A DNA stretch of 64,000 bases from Vreelandella arcis (GTDB lineage: Bacteria > Pseudomonadota > Gammaproteobacteria > Pseudomonadales > Halomonadaceae), in contig NZ_FNII01000001.1 in assembly GCF_900103865.1 (NCBI RefSeq), forward strand, positions 1 to 64,000, written 5' to 3'. Of the stretch, positions 25,437 to 37,344 are shown in pieces. The position numbers and the translations under genes were made by a program. Below the pieces are notes generated by a model. It searched no databases. It was not told the origin of the DNA and saw only the letters and a list, made by a program, of their open reading frames with translations. The stretch's first letter is position 1; every line of letters begins with the position of its first letter.

Positions 25437-26366
25437 ATGACGCGTAAACCCGCGCTAGGACGTGGCTTGGATGCTCTGATTGGTGCTGGTGCCCGTCGCC
25501 GCGATAGCCTTGAATTCACGGCAGATAAAGCGCCGACGGCGTCTGAAGGCAATGATCGTATAGAGTCAATTGCCCCACAGAACCAAGAACGTCTTGAACG
25601 CCTACCGTTAGGCCAATTAACCCGCGGTAAATATCAACCCAGGCGGGATATCCAGCCCGAGGCGTTGGAAGAATTAGCCGATTCGATTCGCGCACAAGGG
25701 GTTATGCAGCCCATCGTGGTGCGCCCGATTAGTCAAGATCGCTATGAGATCGTTGCTGGTGAGCGGCGTTGGCGAGCGGCCCAGCTTGCCGAGTTAGATG
25801 TCATTCCAGCGGTTATCCGTGAGGTCAGTGACGAAGTCGCATTAGCGTTAGCACTGATCGAAAACATTCAGCGCGAGAACCTCAATGCCATTGAAGAAGC
25901 GATGGCGCTGAAACGTTTAGGCGATGAGTTTGAGTTGACCCAGCAACAAATTGCAGACGCAGTGGGTAAATCGCGTACCCAGGTCGCTAATTTATTACGC
26001 CTACTCGCGCTGGATAGTGAAGTACAGACGCTACTTGAGCGCGGCGATCTGGATATGGGTCATGCCCGTGCACTGTTGACACTCAATAGCGCGCAACAAC
26101 GCCAGGTGGCTCACGAGGTGGTGAATAACGACTTGACCGTGCGCGCCACCGAAGCATTAGTAAAGAAAGTACAACACCAGCCAGAAACCACCGCGGCTGC
26201 AAAACGCCAGACAAAAACGTCTGATGTCGCCAGGCTAGAAACCCAACTAGGTGAGTTACTCGGCGCACCGGTTTCCATCGATCATGGCCAAAAAGGCAAA
26301 GGTAAAGTCACTATTCGTTATGCTAGCCTGGAAGAATTAGATGGAATTTTGGGGCATATTAAATAG
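25437..26366 (+). CDS. parB: Chromosome-partitioning protein ParB (Spo0J)
   Basis: The 309-residue protein has the N-terminal ParA-stimulating stretch ALGRGLDALIG, the CTPase/ParB-Srx core with GERRWRAAQLA, an HTH (LTQQQIADAVGKSRTQVANL, about 167-186) and a C-terminal dimer domain. It spreads from parS sites with CTP. ATG 25437 is chosen over ATG 25431 because GAGGGA is then 7-8 nt away. No parS site was spotted by eye in the window. Confidence 0.95.
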   Translation: MTRKPALGRGLDALIGAGARRRDSLEFTADKAPTASEGNDRIESIAPQNQERLERLPLGQLTRGKYQPRRDIQPEALEELADSIRAQGVMQPIVVRPISQDRYEIVAGERRWRAAQLAELDVIPAVIREVSDEVALALALIENIQRENLNAIEEAMALKRLGDEFELTQQQIADAVGKSRTQVANLLRLLALDSEVQTLLERGDLDMGHARALLTLNSAQQRQVAHEVVNNDLTVRATEALVKKVQHQPETTAAAKRQTKTSDVARLETQLGELLGAPVSIDHGQKGKGKVTIRYASLEELDGILGHIK

Positions 26367-26480
26367 CAGGCTTAACACATATTAATAGCAAGCTTATTAA
26401 ATAAATGTATAAAGTTGACTACTTTTTCCCCCTTTGGTCGCAAGCCACGACTGAAACGAGCGAAATACGCATAACGTCAG

Positions 26481-26509
26481 TTGAAGGTGGGATAGCCCTT
26501 CCCTATAAT
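26481..26509 (+). promoter_or_regulatory. Sigma70 promoter of the ATP synthase operon
   Basis: TTGAAG (26481-26486), 17-nt spacer, TATAAT (26504-26509): a near-ideal promoter. Start of transcription near 26516 gives a leader of about 60 nt before atpI. The AT-rich stretch 26367-26430 may act as an UP element. Confidence 0.82.
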
Positions 26510-26579
26510 CGCGCAAGATTTGTGCAGGCTGCCCAAGGATGTTCATGCCTGTAAACGTATTTCGGTGGGCCCAAATGTC

Positions 26580-26975
26580 ATGCAGCGATTGGAAACCTTA
26601 CGACGACGGACGTATGTCATACGGCTGACAATCGCTCAAATGCTAATTACGTTAGCCGGCGTGCTGCTAGCATTCATCGTAGTCGACGGAGGTAGTGCAA
26701 TTTCGGTAGCGTTAGGGGCGTTGGTAGCTATGTTGCCCCAGGCGTTTTTTGTCCAACGAATGGCGATTTTTAAGCAACGCCACGCCACTTCGCGCAATGA
26801 GCTCCGATTATTTCGCGCCGAGGCAGGTAAGTTTGGTTTGACGGTAGCACTTTTCTCACTTGTGTTTGTTCTAGTGCCCCCCTCAAACCCCGCTTTCTTT
26901 TTTAGTGCTTATGTTGCGGTTGTCCTGACGCATTGGCTAACACCTTGGCTAATGCCCAAGAAATCGCACAATTAA
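26580..26975 (+). CDS. atpI: ATP synthase accessory protein AtpI
   Basis: The 131-residue membrane protein from ATG 26580 (MQRLETLRRRTYVIRLTIAQ) has four hydrophobic segments and heads the atp operon, as AtpI does in most proteobacteria. AtpI assists c-ring assembly and may affect magnesium uptake. The longer TTG-initiated frame from 26520 is rejected because it begins almost at the predicted transcription start. Sequence conservation in AtpI is low, so position is the main evidence. Confidence 0.88.
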   Translation: MQRLETLRRRTYVIRLTIAQMLITLAGVLLAFIVVDGGSAISVALGALVAMLPQAFFVQRMAIFKQRHATSRNELRLFRAEAGKFGLTVALFSLVFVLVPPSNPAFFFSAYVAVVLTHWLTPWLMPKKSHN

Positions 26976-26979
26976 TTGA

Positions 26980-27819
<840 letters not shown>

Positions 27820-27883
27820 CCTAGCAACAACGTTTTCATTAACCCACAACCCTTAACCAAAACTTAAACTCAGGAGTAACATC

Positions 27884-28111
27884 ATGGAAATGGTTTATTT
27901 GTCAGCCGCTATCATCATCGGTCTTGGTGCACTGGCTACCGGTATTGGTTTTGCCCTGTTGGGCGGCAAATTGCTCGAGTCGACTGCCCGCCAGCCGGAA
28001 ATGGGCGACCAGCTGCAAACCAAAACCTTCATCATGGCCGGTTTGTTGGATGCGGTACCGATGATCGGTGTGGGTATCGCGATGTACCTGATCTTCGTTG
28101 TTGCCGGTTAA
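27884..28111 (+). CDS. atpE: ATP synthase F0 subunit c
   Basis: The 75-residue hairpin protein has the polar loop ARQPEM and the ion-binding carboxylate as Asp in [12 protein letters not shown] (about residue 57). The sodium-specific Gln/Glu-Ser signature is absent, so the enzyme is proton-coupled despite the halophilic setting. CAGGAGTAACATC precedes the ATG. A strong hairpin follows before atpF, which may help raise c-subunit yield. Confidence 0.97.
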   Translation: MEMVYLSAAIIIGLGALATGIGFALLGGKLLESTARQPEMGDQLQTKTFIMAGLLDAVPMIGVGIAMYLIFVVAG

Positions 28112-28122
28112 TGACAGCTTAG

Positions 28123-28150
28123 CCGAGCGGCTTTCCGCTCGGTTTTGTTT
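28123..28150 (+). terminator. Terminator-like hairpin between atpE and atpF
   Basis: CCGAGCGG (28123-28130) pairs with CCGCTCGG (28135-28142) across CTTT and is followed by TTTTGTTT. It has full terminator form yet sits inside the operon, so it probably acts as a partial attenuator or mRNA 3'-end protector for atpE. Confidence 0.8.
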
Positions 28151-28188
28151 CACTCCGGTCGCCACGAACTTGTCAGAGGTACATCCCT

Positions 28189-28659
28189 GTGAATATCAAC
28201 ATGACGCTAATCGGACAGACGATCGCTTTTGCGGTCTTTGTCTGGTTTTGCATAAAGTATGTGTGGCCACCGATCAGCAACGCGCTTCACGAGCGTCAGA
28301 AAAAAATTGCTGATGGCCTGGACGCAGCTAGCCGTGCTTCTCGTGACCTTGAAGTCGCCCAAGAGAAAGCCGAGCAAACCCTGCGTGAAAGCAAAGAACA
28401 GGCATCTCAAATTCTTGAGCAGGCAAACAAGCGCTCTGCTCAGATTGTTGAGGAAGCCCGCGAGGAGGCCCGCGCTGAAGGCGAGCGCCTGGTGGCAAGT
28501 GCACGTTCTGAGATTGAGCAAGAAGTAAACCGCGCCAAAGAGGATCTTCGTGCCCAAGTCTCTCACCTTGCCATTATCGGTGCTGAGCGCGTCTTGGAAG
28601 CGTCGGTCGATGAACAAGCCCATCGCAAGTTACTCGATGAGCTTGCTGCCGAACTGTAA
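28189..28659 (+). CDS. atpF: ATP synthase F0 subunit b
   Basis: The 156-residue subunit has one N-terminal membrane helix ([20 protein letters not shown]) and a long charged coiled coil, the peripheral stalk. It starts with GTG at 28189; AGAGGT lies 8 nt upstream. Length equals the E. coli subunit (156). Confidence 0.96.
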   Translation: MNINMTLIGQTIAFAVFVWFCIKYVWPPISNALHERQKKIADGLDAASRASRDLEVAQEKAEQTLRESKEQASQILEQANKRSAQIVEEAREEARAEGERLVASARSEIEQEVNRAKEDLRAQVSHLAIIGAERVLEASVDEQAHRKLLDELAAEL

Positions 28660-28670
28660 GGAGGTGATCT

Positions 28671-29207
28671 ATGGCGGAATTACTGACCGTCGCTCGTCCT
28701 TACGCTAAGGCGGCGTTTGAATACGCGCGTGATCATGAGGCGCTGGATAGCTGGTCACAAGCGCTTGCAATCTTAAGCTATGCGGTCACCGACAGTGACG
28801 CGCATCGTGTGCTAAGTAGTCCGAAGCTAGAAGCTGAACAGAAAGCAGCGTTGTTGGCGGGCACCCTGCCCGAGCAAAGCGACGATGCTTTACGGCGGTT
28901 TTTGGACAATTTGGCTAACGAGGGTCGGCTTAATGCATTGCCATCAATTGCTGATCAGTTTGAGCGCCTACGCGCCGAGCATGAGCAGCGAGTTGAGGTG
29001 ATGGTGACATCGGCCTACAAGCTTGATAGCAAGCAGAAAACCAAGCTTAAAAACGCGCTCAAGAAACGTCTGAATCGCGAAATCTCCATTACCACTCAGG
29101 TGGACAAGTCGCTTATTGGCGGTGTCATCCTACGTGCCGAAGATACCGTCATTGACGGCTCGGTTCGTGGTCGACTTAACCGCCTAACTGACGCGCTAAC
29201 CGCTTGA
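28671..29207 (+). CDS. atpH: ATP synthase F1 subunit delta
   Basis: The 178-residue subunit has the N-terminal helical domain ([15 protein letters not shown]) and C-terminal [21 protein letters not shown] motif that caps the F1 head and binds subunit b. AAGGAGGTGATCT is a strong ribosome binding site 11 nt after atpF. Confidence 0.96.
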   Translation: MAELLTVARPYAKAAFEYARDHEALDSWSQALAILSYAVTDSDAHRVLSSPKLEAEQKAALLAGTLPEQSDDALRRFLDNLANEGRLNALPSIADQFERLRAEHEQRVEVMVTSAYKLDSKQKTKLKNALKKRLNREISITTQVDKSLIGGVILRAEDTVIDGSVRGRLNRLTDALTA

Positions 29208-29223
29208 GTTTGAGGGACATGGC

Positions 29224-30768
29224 ATGCAGCAACTGAATCCTTCCGAGATCAGCGACATCATCAAGCAACGAATTGAAAAGCTTGACGTCGCATCTGAAGC
29301 CCGCAATGAGGGCACCATCGTTAGCGTTTCTGACGGTATCGTGAAAGTACACGGCCTTGCAGACGCAATGTTTGGTGAAATGATCGAATTTCCCAACAGT
29401 ATCTTCGGCATGGTACTTAACCTGGAGCGTGACTCCGTGGGTGCCGTGGTGCTGGGTGACTACCTGCAACTTGAAGAGGGTATGACCGCAAAGTGTACCG
29501 GTCGCATCCTGGAAGTGCCGGTTGGCCCAGAGCTAATTGGTCGCGTTGTCGATGCGCTGGGTAACCCCATCGACGGCAAGGGCGATATTAACGCCAAAAT
29601 GACCGATGCCGTTGAAAAAGTGGCGCCCGGGGTTATTACCCGTCAATCCGTCGACGAGCCGATCCAGACGGGCTTGAAGTCGATTGACTCCATGGTGCCG
29701 ATCGGCCGCGGTCAGCGTGAGTTGATCATCGGTGACCGCCAGATCGGTAAATCCGCCATTGCCATTGATGCCATCATCAACCAGAAAGGCAAGGGCGTGA
29801 CCTGTGTTTACGTTGCCATTGGTCAGAAGCAGTCGACCATTGCCAACGTGGTGCGCAAGCTCGAAGAGCACGGCGCCATGGATCACACCATCATCGTCGC
29901 GGCTGGCGCTGCCGACCCGGCGCCGATGCAGTTCCTGGCAGCCTACTCTGGTTGCACCATGGGTGAATACTTCCGTGACCGTGGTGAAGACGCACTAATC
30001 GTGTATGACGACCTTTCCAAACAGGCCGTTGCCTATCGTCAGGTATCGCTGCTGTTACGTCGTCCGCCGGGTCGTGAAGCTTACCCCGGTGACGTCTTCT
30101 ACCTCCACTCGCGCTTGCTTGAACGTGCCGCTCGGGTCAACGTCGACTACGTTGAGAAGGCAACCAACGGTGAAGTGAAAGGCAAAACCGGTTCCTTGAC
30201 CGCGCTGCCGATAATCGAGACCCAGGGTGGCGACGTTTCGGCGTTCGTACCCACGAACGTAATCTCGATCACCGATGGTCAGATCTTCCTGGAAACCAAC
30301 CTGTTTAACTCCGGTATCCGTCCGGCGATTAACGCTGGTTTGTCGGTATCGCGTGTGGGTGGCTCGGCGCAGACCAAAATCATCAAGAAGCTCGGTGGTA
30401 GCGTGCGTTTGGCCTTGGCTCAGTACCGTGAACTGGCGGCGTTCTCGCAGTTTGCGTCTGATCTGGATGAAGCCACGCGTAAGCAGCTTGAGCACGGTGA
30501 GCGTGTCACCGAGTTGATGAAGCAGCACCAATACTCGCCGATGTCAGTAGCCCAGATGGCGCTTTCGCTATATGCCGCCAACGAAGGTTACCTGGATGAT
30601 GTTGAAGTCAACAAAGTGTTGGACTTTGAGCGTGCCCTGCACGACTACATGAAGTCCGAGCACAGCGACTTGCTTGATAAGATCAACCAGACCGGCGACT
30701 ACAACGACGAGATTAAAGACGGCTTGAAGTCGAGTCTCGAGCAGTTCAAGGCGACTCAGACCTGGTAA
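29224..30768 (+). CDS. atpA: ATP synthase F1 subunit alpha
   Basis: The 514-residue subunit has the P-loop [13 protein letters not shown] (about 169-181; Ile and Ser replace the common Thr residues of GDRQTGKT), the [17 protein letters not shown] signature and the C-terminal helical domain. It is the regulatory nucleotide-binding subunit of the F1 hexamer. Length matches the family. Confidence 0.98.
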   Translation: MQQLNPSEISDIIKQRIEKLDVASEARNEGTIVSVSDGIVKVHGLADAMFGEMIEFPNSIFGMVLNLERDSVGAVVLGDYLQLEEGMTAKCTGRILEVPVGPELIGRVVDALGNPIDGKGDINAKMTDAVEKVAPGVITRQSVDEPIQTGLKSIDSMVPIGRGQRELIIGDRQIGKSAIAIDAIINQKGKGVTCVYVAIGQKQSTIANVVRKLEEHGAMDHTIIVAAGAADPAPMQFLAAYSGCTMGEYFRDRGEDALIVYDDLSKQAVAYRQVSLLLRRPPGREAYPGDVFYLHSRLLERAARVNVDYVEKATNGEVKGKTGSLTALPIIETQGGDVSAFVPTNVISITDGQIFLETNLFNSGIRPAINAGLSVSRVGGSAQTKIIKKLGGSVRLALAQYRELAAFSQFASDLDEATRKQLEHGERVTELMKQHQYSPMSVAQMALSLYAANEGYLDDVEVNKVLDFERALHDYMKSEHSDLLDKINQTGDYNDEIKDGLKSSLEQFKATQTW

Positions 30769-30775
30769 TGCCCCT

Positions 30776-30796
30776 AGCCCGCCTACCGGGCGGGCT
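30776..30796 (+). terminator. Intercistronic hairpin between atpA and atpG
   Basis: AGCCCGCC (30776-30783) pairs with GGCGGGCT (30789-30796) across 5 nt, without a U-run. Probably an mRNA-stability element. Confidence 0.6.
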
Positions 30797-30836
30797 TGCA
30801 TGCTTTCTGAGAGCCACGAACGAAAGGTAGATCGCT

Positions 30837-31724
30837 ATGGCAGCTGCAAAAGAGATACGCACCCAGATTGGGAGCATTAAAAATACGCAGAAGATTACCA
30901 GCGCCATGGAAATGGTGGCTGCATCGAAAATGCGTAAAGCGCAAGAGCTGATGAAAGCGAGTCAGCCTTACGCCAAGCAGATCCGCAATGTGGTTAGCCA
31001 CCTTGCCGACGCTAACCCCGAATACACCCACGACTATATGGTCGAGCGGGACGAGGTAAAGCGCGTTGGTTTCATCGTGGTGTCCACCGATCGCGGTTTG
31101 TGCGGTGGTTTGAACCATAACCTGTTTAAGGCCGTGCTGAGAGATGCCAAGGCTTGGAGACAGGAAGGCGCGGAACTAGATTTTTGCGCCTTAGGCTCGA
31201 AGGCCAGTAGCTTTTTCCACAAATATGGGGGCACCTTAGTTGCTGCCAAAAGTGGATTAGGCGAGGCCCCATCGGTCGAAGGTTTGATCGGCAGTATTAA
31301 GGTCATGCTCGAAGCGTACGATGAAGGCCGTATTGACCGGCTGTACGTGGTGCATAACGAATTTGTTAACACCATGACGCAACAGCCGGTGGTACGTCAG
31401 CTTCTTCCGCTGACGACCGCTATTGGCGAAGACGCAGAGCAAGACGACGAAAACGCCCGTCCCGGAAGCTGGGACTACCTGTATGAGCCGGATGCCAAGG
31501 CGTTGTTGGATAACTTGCTGATTCGCTTCATTGAATCGCAGGTGTATCAGGCGGTCGTGGAAAACGGGGCTTGCGAACAAGCTGCCCGAATGATCGCGAT
31601 GAAGAGTGCTACCGATAACGCGGGTGATCTGATTGACGATCTGGAAATGGTTTATAACAAGGCCCGTCAGGCCGCTATTACCCAGGAAATTTCCGAGATC
31701 GTCGGCGGCGCTGCTGCCGTATAA
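30837..31724 (+). CDS. atpG: ATP synthase F1 subunit gamma
   Basis: The 295-residue rotor subunit has N-terminal ([20 protein letters not shown]) and C-terminal ([39 protein letters not shown]) coiled-coil helices that form the central shaft. Slightly longer than E. coli gamma (287). GAAAGGTAGATCGCT precedes the ATG. Confidence 0.97.
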   Translation: MAAAKEIRTQIGSIKNTQKITSAMEMVAASKMRKAQELMKASQPYAKQIRNVVSHLADANPEYTHDYMVERDEVKRVGFIVVSTDRGLCGGLNHNLFKAVLRDAKAWRQEGAELDFCALGSKASSFFHKYGGTLVAAKSGLGEAPSVEGLIGSIKVMLEAYDEGRIDRLYVVHNEFVNTMTQQPVVRQLLPLTTAIGEDAEQDDENARPGSWDYLYEPDAKALLDNLLIRFIESQVYQAVVENGACEQAARMIAMKSATDNAGDLIDDLEMVYNKARQAAITQEISEIVGGAAAV

Positions 31725-31730
31725 CGCCTA

Positions 31731-31756
31731 GGGAGCCACTACTGCTAGGGGCTCCC
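31731..31756 (+). terminator. Intercistronic hairpin between atpG and atpD
   Basis: GGGAGCC (31731-31737) pairs with GGCTCCC (31750-31756) across 12 nt; no U-run. Likely a processing or stability element. Confidence 0.5.
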
Positions 31757-31785
31757 GGCAGACAGGTTTCATTTGCAGGTTTTAG

Positions 31786-33177
<1,392 letters not shown>

Positions 33178-33201
33178 TCCCGTCCATTAGGGGGATTCGC
33201 T

Positions 33202-33630
33202 ATGGCGAATAGCTTCACTTGCAATATCGTCAGCGCTGAAGCGTCCATCTACTCGGGAACGGTCGAGATGGTGGTTGCGTCTGGCATCACGGGCGATCTG
33301 GGGATTTTACCCGGACACGCGCCGCTGTTGACGGAACTCAAGCCTGGCCCGGTACGGGTGATTCACGATGGCGGCGAAGAAGAACACTTCTTCGTGACGG
33401 GTGGCTTCATGGAAGTTCAGCCCAACATCGTGACCGTCTTGGCCGACTCCGCGTCGCGTGCCAGTGACCTCAATGAGGCCGCGGCAGAAGAAGCGCGTCA
33501 GCAAGCGCTGAAAGCCTTTAACGACAAGTCATCGGAGCTCGACTATACCCGGGCTGCCGCGGATCTTGCCGAAGCCGTTGCCCAGCTGCGAACCATCCAG
33601 CAGCTGCGTAAAAAGGCGGGTAAAGGCTAA
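33202..33630 (+). CDS. atpC: ATP synthase F1 subunit epsilon
   Basis: The 142-residue subunit has an N-terminal beta-sandwich ([19 protein letters not shown]) and a two-helix C-terminal domain that can inhibit ATP hydrolysis. It ends the operon; a 14-bp-stem terminator follows. Confidence 0.96.
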   Translation: MANSFTCNIVSAEASIYSGTVEMVVASGITGDLGILPGHAPLLTELKPGPVRVIHDGGEEEHFFVTGGFMEVQPNIVTVLADSASRASDLNEAAAEEARQQALKAFNDKSSELDYTRAAADLAEAVAQLRTIQQLRKKAGKG

Positions 33631-33654
33631 CGATCACGCCTGGCGTGAACCACG

Positions 33655-33698
33655 ACGCCCCTTAAGCCTGTGATTAGGGCTTAAGGGGCGTTTTTTTT
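33655..33698 (+). terminator. Rho-independent terminator of the atp operon
   Basis: ACGCCCCTTAAGCC (33655-33668) pairs with its complement at 33678-33691 around a 9-nt loop and is followed by eight T. Confidence 0.95.
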
Positions 33699-33761
33699 GT
33701 CTGGTAGTATGGTGTGAAGGATATCGGCCGTGTAGCGCTCGTCAGCGTAAAGGGGAATGCC

Positions 33762-35144
33762 ATGTCATTGAACGATGAAAGCCTAAAGGAATTGAAAGCC
33801 GAACTGCTCGACGAGTTGGCCAAGGAAACACCCAGTAAAACACTGCTCTCTTTGCGCTTAGCCGAAAATCGCTCAGCGGATATCGGTGAAGTGCTCGAAG
33901 AGATAATAGAAGATGATGAGTTGCTCACCGAAGCACTGGCGATTCTCGATATTCTCTCGACCGAGCGGGCAGCCAACGTGTTGGGCTACCTGCCAGGCGA
34001 TAGCCAACTGGAAGTCGTGGGTGGGCTTTCAGATACACACGTACTAAAGCTGTTAGAAGAAATGGGCTCTGATGAGCGGGCCGATTTGTTTAACCTGCTT
34101 GATGAAGACCGGCGTGAGGGGCTTCTTCGGCGCATGGCCCATAAAGAGCGCGAAGATCTCAAGCGTCTTGCCAGCTATGAAGAGGGCACCGCTGGCGCCA
34201 TTATGACCTCTGACTATGTGTCCATTGCCAGTGGCATGACGGTTTCAAAAGCGATGATGCGGGTACGCCAAACGGCCCCTGATGCGGAAACGGTCTATCA
34301 GCTTTACGTGTTGGATAGCGACGGCCAGCTAATTGGCACCATGTCGCTGCGCCAGTTGATGGTGTCTCGCCCGGGAGCGCTGGTCGATAACATTATGATC
34401 AAAGATGTGATCAGCACGTCGGTGGACGAAGAGCAGGAGGAAGTCGCCAAAATTGTAGCGCGCTATGACTTGATAGCGCTGCCGGTAATAGATGCCGATG
34501 GCCGGATGGTGGGGATTGTGACCCACGATGACGCCATGGACGTGGCCGAGTCAGAAGCCACCGAAGATATCCACAAGGGGATGTCGATTGGCCAGTTGGA
34601 GAATGGCGTTAGCCGTGTGCCGATATGGACGCTATATCGCAAGCGGGTATTTTGGTTGGTGCTGCTGGTGTTTGCCAACTTGTTTTCCGGTGCTGGCATT
34701 GCCTATTTCGAGGATACCATCGCAGCACAGGTCGCCTTGGTGTTCTTTTTGCCGCTGTTGATTGGTAGCGGGGGGAACGCCGGCGCCCAGGCGGCCACTT
34801 TGATGGTGCGTGGTATGGCGACGGGTGACGTTGGGGTCAAAGACTGGGGGAAAATGCTCGGGCGTGAACTTCTGGTGGCAGGTTCTCTCGGGATCACCAT
34901 GGCAATTGCTGTCGCCCCCATTGGGGTAATGCGGGGTGGCGAGGCAGTGGCGATTATCGTCGCGTTAAGTATGGTGACGATTGTCCTATTCGGCAGTTTA
35001 ATCGGCATGTGCCTGCCGTTTGTGCTCGAGCGCTTCAAGGTGGATCCTGCCACGGCCTCGGCACCACTCGTCACGACACTTATCGATGCCTCGGGCGTGT
35101 TGATTTACTTCAGCATTGCAACCGCCATACTCACGCCGCTCTGA
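33762..35144 (+). CDS. mgtE: Magnesium transporter MgtE
   Basis: The 460-residue protein has an N-terminal superhelical acidic domain (1-140), a CBS pair (about 145-265, magnesium-sensing gate) and a five-helix membrane domain (about 290-460) with the pore-region motif IGSGGNAGAQAATLMVRGMA. MgtE is a gated Mg2+ channel closed by high internal magnesium. ATG 33762 follows AGGGGAATGCC; the upstream frame start at 33714 overlaps no signal and is rejected. It ends 2 nt from the convergent CDF gene. Confidence 0.95.
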   Translation: MSLNDESLKELKAELLDELAKETPSKTLLSLRLAENRSADIGEVLEEIIEDDELLTEALAILDILSTERAANVLGYLPGDSQLEVVGGLSDTHVLKLLEEMGSDERADLFNLLDEDRREGLLRRMAHKEREDLKRLASYEEGTAGAIMTSDYVSIASGMTVSKAMMRVRQTAPDAETVYQLYVLDSDGQLIGTMSLRQLMVSRPGALVDNIMIKDVISTSVDEEQEEVAKIVARYDLIALPVIDADGRMVGIVTHDDAMDVAESEATEDIHKGMSIGQLENGVSRVPIWTLYRKRVFWLVLLVFANLFSGAGIAYFEDTIAAQVALVFFLPLLIGSGGNAGAQAATLMVRGMATGDVGVKDWGKMLGRELLVAGSLGITMAIAVAPIGVMRGGEAVAIIVALSMVTIVLFGSLIGMCLPFVLERFKVDPATASAPLVTTLIDASGVLIYFSIATAILTPL

Positions 35145-35146
35145 CA

Positions 35147-36340
35147 CTAGCGCATGCTGTAGCTAGCCGCGCGGGTAATGAATAGCACTTCCACATTGCC
35201 CAGCCATTCAATATCGCTGGCCAGCGCCTTCAACTGGCTGGCAAGGCATTGAGGGGGCTGATGGACGGCATCGCTAATGATCAACGACACCGAGATTTTA
35301 TCGTTCAGATAATGCAGCTGTAGCTCGCTGAGCGTACGCCATACCGGATGTTTGTACCAACGCGCATCAAGCGCTGCTTCGACCTCCGGGCGTAGTGGGA
35401 GACCGGGCAGACGGCTTGGATCGCCTTCACCGGCGTCGTCCTCGGGATCGATATGGAAGATAACGTCGGTCAACGCCGGGAACTGATAGCGCAACCGCCG
35501 GCTAACCTCGTTACCGATCTCGTGGGCTTCTGACACGGTGATTTTGGGGCCGACCACAACGTGTAAATCAACCATCACCCAGCCGGCGGATTGGCGGGTA
35601 CGCAGATCGTGCACGCTATCCACGCCGGGTACGCCGCAAGCCACGTCGTGCATCTGCTGCTGGGCATCTTCAGGCAGCGCTGTATCGACCAACTCGCGGG
35701 CCGACTCCCAAAGCAAGTCCCATCCGACCTTGCCGACCAGTAACCCGACAATAATGGCCGCCACGCCATCCAGCCAGCCTAGCCCAAACTGGGCACCCAT
35801 CAGGGCAATTAATACCACGGCAGTGGAAAGGGCATCGCTGCGGGAATGCCAGGCGTTGGCCTCAAGCAGTTTAGAGCCAACGCGTTTGGCAACTTGCATG
35901 GTGTAGCGGAAGATCCATTCTTTAGCGAATAGGGCTGCAATGGTAATTAAAATGGCCACCAAGCCCGGAGCGGAAACATGCGCACCGCTAAACAGTCGAT
36001 CCAAGCTGGACCAGGCAATCCCCCCTGCCACGAAGATAAGAACGCTGCCTAGCAACAGCGTAGTGAGGGTTTCAATACGGCCGTGGCCGTAGTGGTGGTC
36101 TTTATCGGGTTCCTGGCGTCCGTAGTGAATGGCAGCCAGGACGAAACCATCGGTGACCAAGTCAGAAAACGAATGAACCCCATCGGCAATCAATGCAGCG
36201 GAACCCACCCAAAAACCCACGAGCACCTTTACGATACCCAACAGTGCATCTAGCCAAGCACCAATATAAGTGACGCGCTTAGACTCGCGGCTTTGTAACT
36301 GCGGGTTTTGAACCACTGATGAGTCGACGCTCTGAGTCAT
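35147..36340 (-). CDS. Cation diffusion facilitator, FieF-like metal exporter
   Basis: The 397-residue protein has six predicted helices, metal-site motifs DGVHSFSDLVTDG (helix 2) and HYGHGRIETL, and a cytosolic ferredoxin-like C-terminal domain (HDLRTRQSAGWVMVDLHV), longer than usual by about 90 residues. CDF proteins swap Zn2+, Fe2+ or similar for protons. The extra C-terminal stretch (after about 300) is of unknown role. Divergent from uppP. Confidence 0.9.
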   Translation of the reverse strand: MTQSVDSSVVQNPQLQSRESKRVTYIGAWLDALLGIVKVLVGFWVGSAALIADGVHSFSDLVTDGFVLAAIHYGRQEPDKDHHYGHGRIETLTTLLLGSVLIFVAGGIAWSSLDRLFSGAHVSAPGLVAILITIAALFAKEWIFRYTMQVAKRVGSKLLEANAWHSRSDALSTAVVLIALMGAQFGLGWLDGVAAIIVGLLVGKVGWDLLWESARELVDTALPEDAQQQMHDVACGVPGVDSVHDLRTRQSAGWVMVDLHVVVGPKITVSEAHEIGNEVSRRLRYQFPALTDVIFHIDPEDDAGEGDPSRLPGLPLRPEVEAALDARWYKHPVWRTLSELQLHYLNDKISVSLIISDAVHQPPQCLASQLKALASDIEWLGNVEVLFITRAASYSMR

Positions 36341-36528
36341 GAGGTACCTTGCAGGGACACACGCTGGAAAATATCGCTATTGTAGCGCACTCACCCGCCT
36401 GCTCTATAGCCCTAAGCGGGATTGGCACCAATAAGGAGCTCAATGCTTACAGCGGACAAGTTTGTCAGGGATGTGTATCCTTAAGCGCCAACTTATCCCC
36501 CTCAACCAAGCGTAGATTAGGATCATCA

Positions 36529-37329
36529 ATGGATTGGCTTCAGGTAGTGGTATTAGCCCTGGTTCAGGGGATATCTGAGTTTTTGCCGGTGTCGAGTTCT
36601 GCCCATTTGATTTTGGTGCCTGTACTTACCCAGTGGGAGGATCAGGGGCTGGCCTTCGATGTCGCGCTGCATTTGGGTAGTCTTTTAGCCGTGGTTATCT
36701 ACTTTCGCCATGAATTATGGCAGATGGCGATGAGCTGTTTTAGCGCATTGAAAGGACAACGCGTCGACCGCGATGCGCGTCTGGCCGGCTGGGTCATACT
36801 CGCCACCTTGCCAGTATGTGTTGTGGGTCTCTTAATGCGCGACGTGGTATCAGAATACATGCGCTCTCCACTGATTATTGGCTTGAGTTTGGTCTCGTTT
36901 GGCCTATGGCTTGGCTATGCCGATTGGCGAAAACGCGGGACGCGTAACGAGTACCAGCTGACGCTGAGTGATGCACTATGGATTGGCGGAGCTCAGGCGT
37001 TGGCCTTAATTCCTGGTACGTCCCGCTCTGGCGTTACCATGACCGCGGCGTTAATGCTGGGGATGAGTCGCGAAGGCGCGGCGCGCTTCTCATTTTTGCT
37101 ATCTATTCCCGTCATTGTGTTAGCCGGCGGATTAGAGGCGATAGAACTCATTGGCCAGCCTAATCCCATCGATGGGACAGCGATGTTGGCTGGTACGCTG
37201 TTATCTGGGTTGAGTGCCTACGCGTGTATTCATGTTTTCTTGGTGCTGATTAAACGAGTGGGGATGCAGCCATTTGTGGTATATCGCGTGCTTTTGGGTA
37301 TTTGGCTGCTATGGTTTTTTCATGGTTAG
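36529..37329 (+). CDS. uppP: Undecaprenyl-diphosphatase UppP (BacA)
   Basis: The 266-residue membrane phosphatase recycles undecaprenyl diphosphate to the monophosphate for cell-wall synthesis. Family motifs VQGISEFLPVSSSAHLIL near the N-terminus and LIPGTSRSGVTMTAALMLG are present. ATG 36529 (MDWLQVVVLALVQG) is chosen; the longer open frame from 36349 is not family-like. It starts a run uppP-apbE-glmU-glmS, partly envelope-related. Confidence 0.95.
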   Translation: MDWLQVVVLALVQGISEFLPVSSSAHLILVPVLTQWEDQGLAFDVALHLGSLLAVVIYFRHELWQMAMSCFSALKGQRVDRDARLAGWVILATLPVCVVGLLMRDVVSEYMRSPLIIGLSLVSFGLWLGYADWRKRGTRNEYQLTLSDALWIGGAQALALIPGTSRSGVTMTAALMLGMSREGAARFSFLLSIPVIVLAGGLEAIELIGQPNPIDGTAMLAGTLLSGLSAYACIHVFLVLIKRVGMQPFVVYRVLLGIWLLWFFHG

Positions 37330-37344
37330 GGTGGGGTAATCACG

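Noticed and set aside
23965-26579. parS centromere site near parAB
   Set aside because: No 16-bp palindrome of the TGTTTCACGTGAAACA type was found by eye; short CACGTG words seen elsewhere lack the flanking symmetry.
26520-26579. N-terminal extension of AtpI from a TTG at 26520
   Set aside because: The TTG lies only about 4 nt from the predicted transcription start, and the added residues are not AtpI-like.
27884-28111. Sodium-coupled ATP synthase, expected in a halophile
   Set aside because: The c subunit has Asp in GLLDAVPM and lacks the Gln and Glu-Ser sodium ligands, so it is the proton type.
36349-36528. 60-residue extension of UppP
   Set aside because: The family starts at MDWLQVVVLALVQG; the extension is unlike any membrane protein start and faces the divergent CDF promoter.
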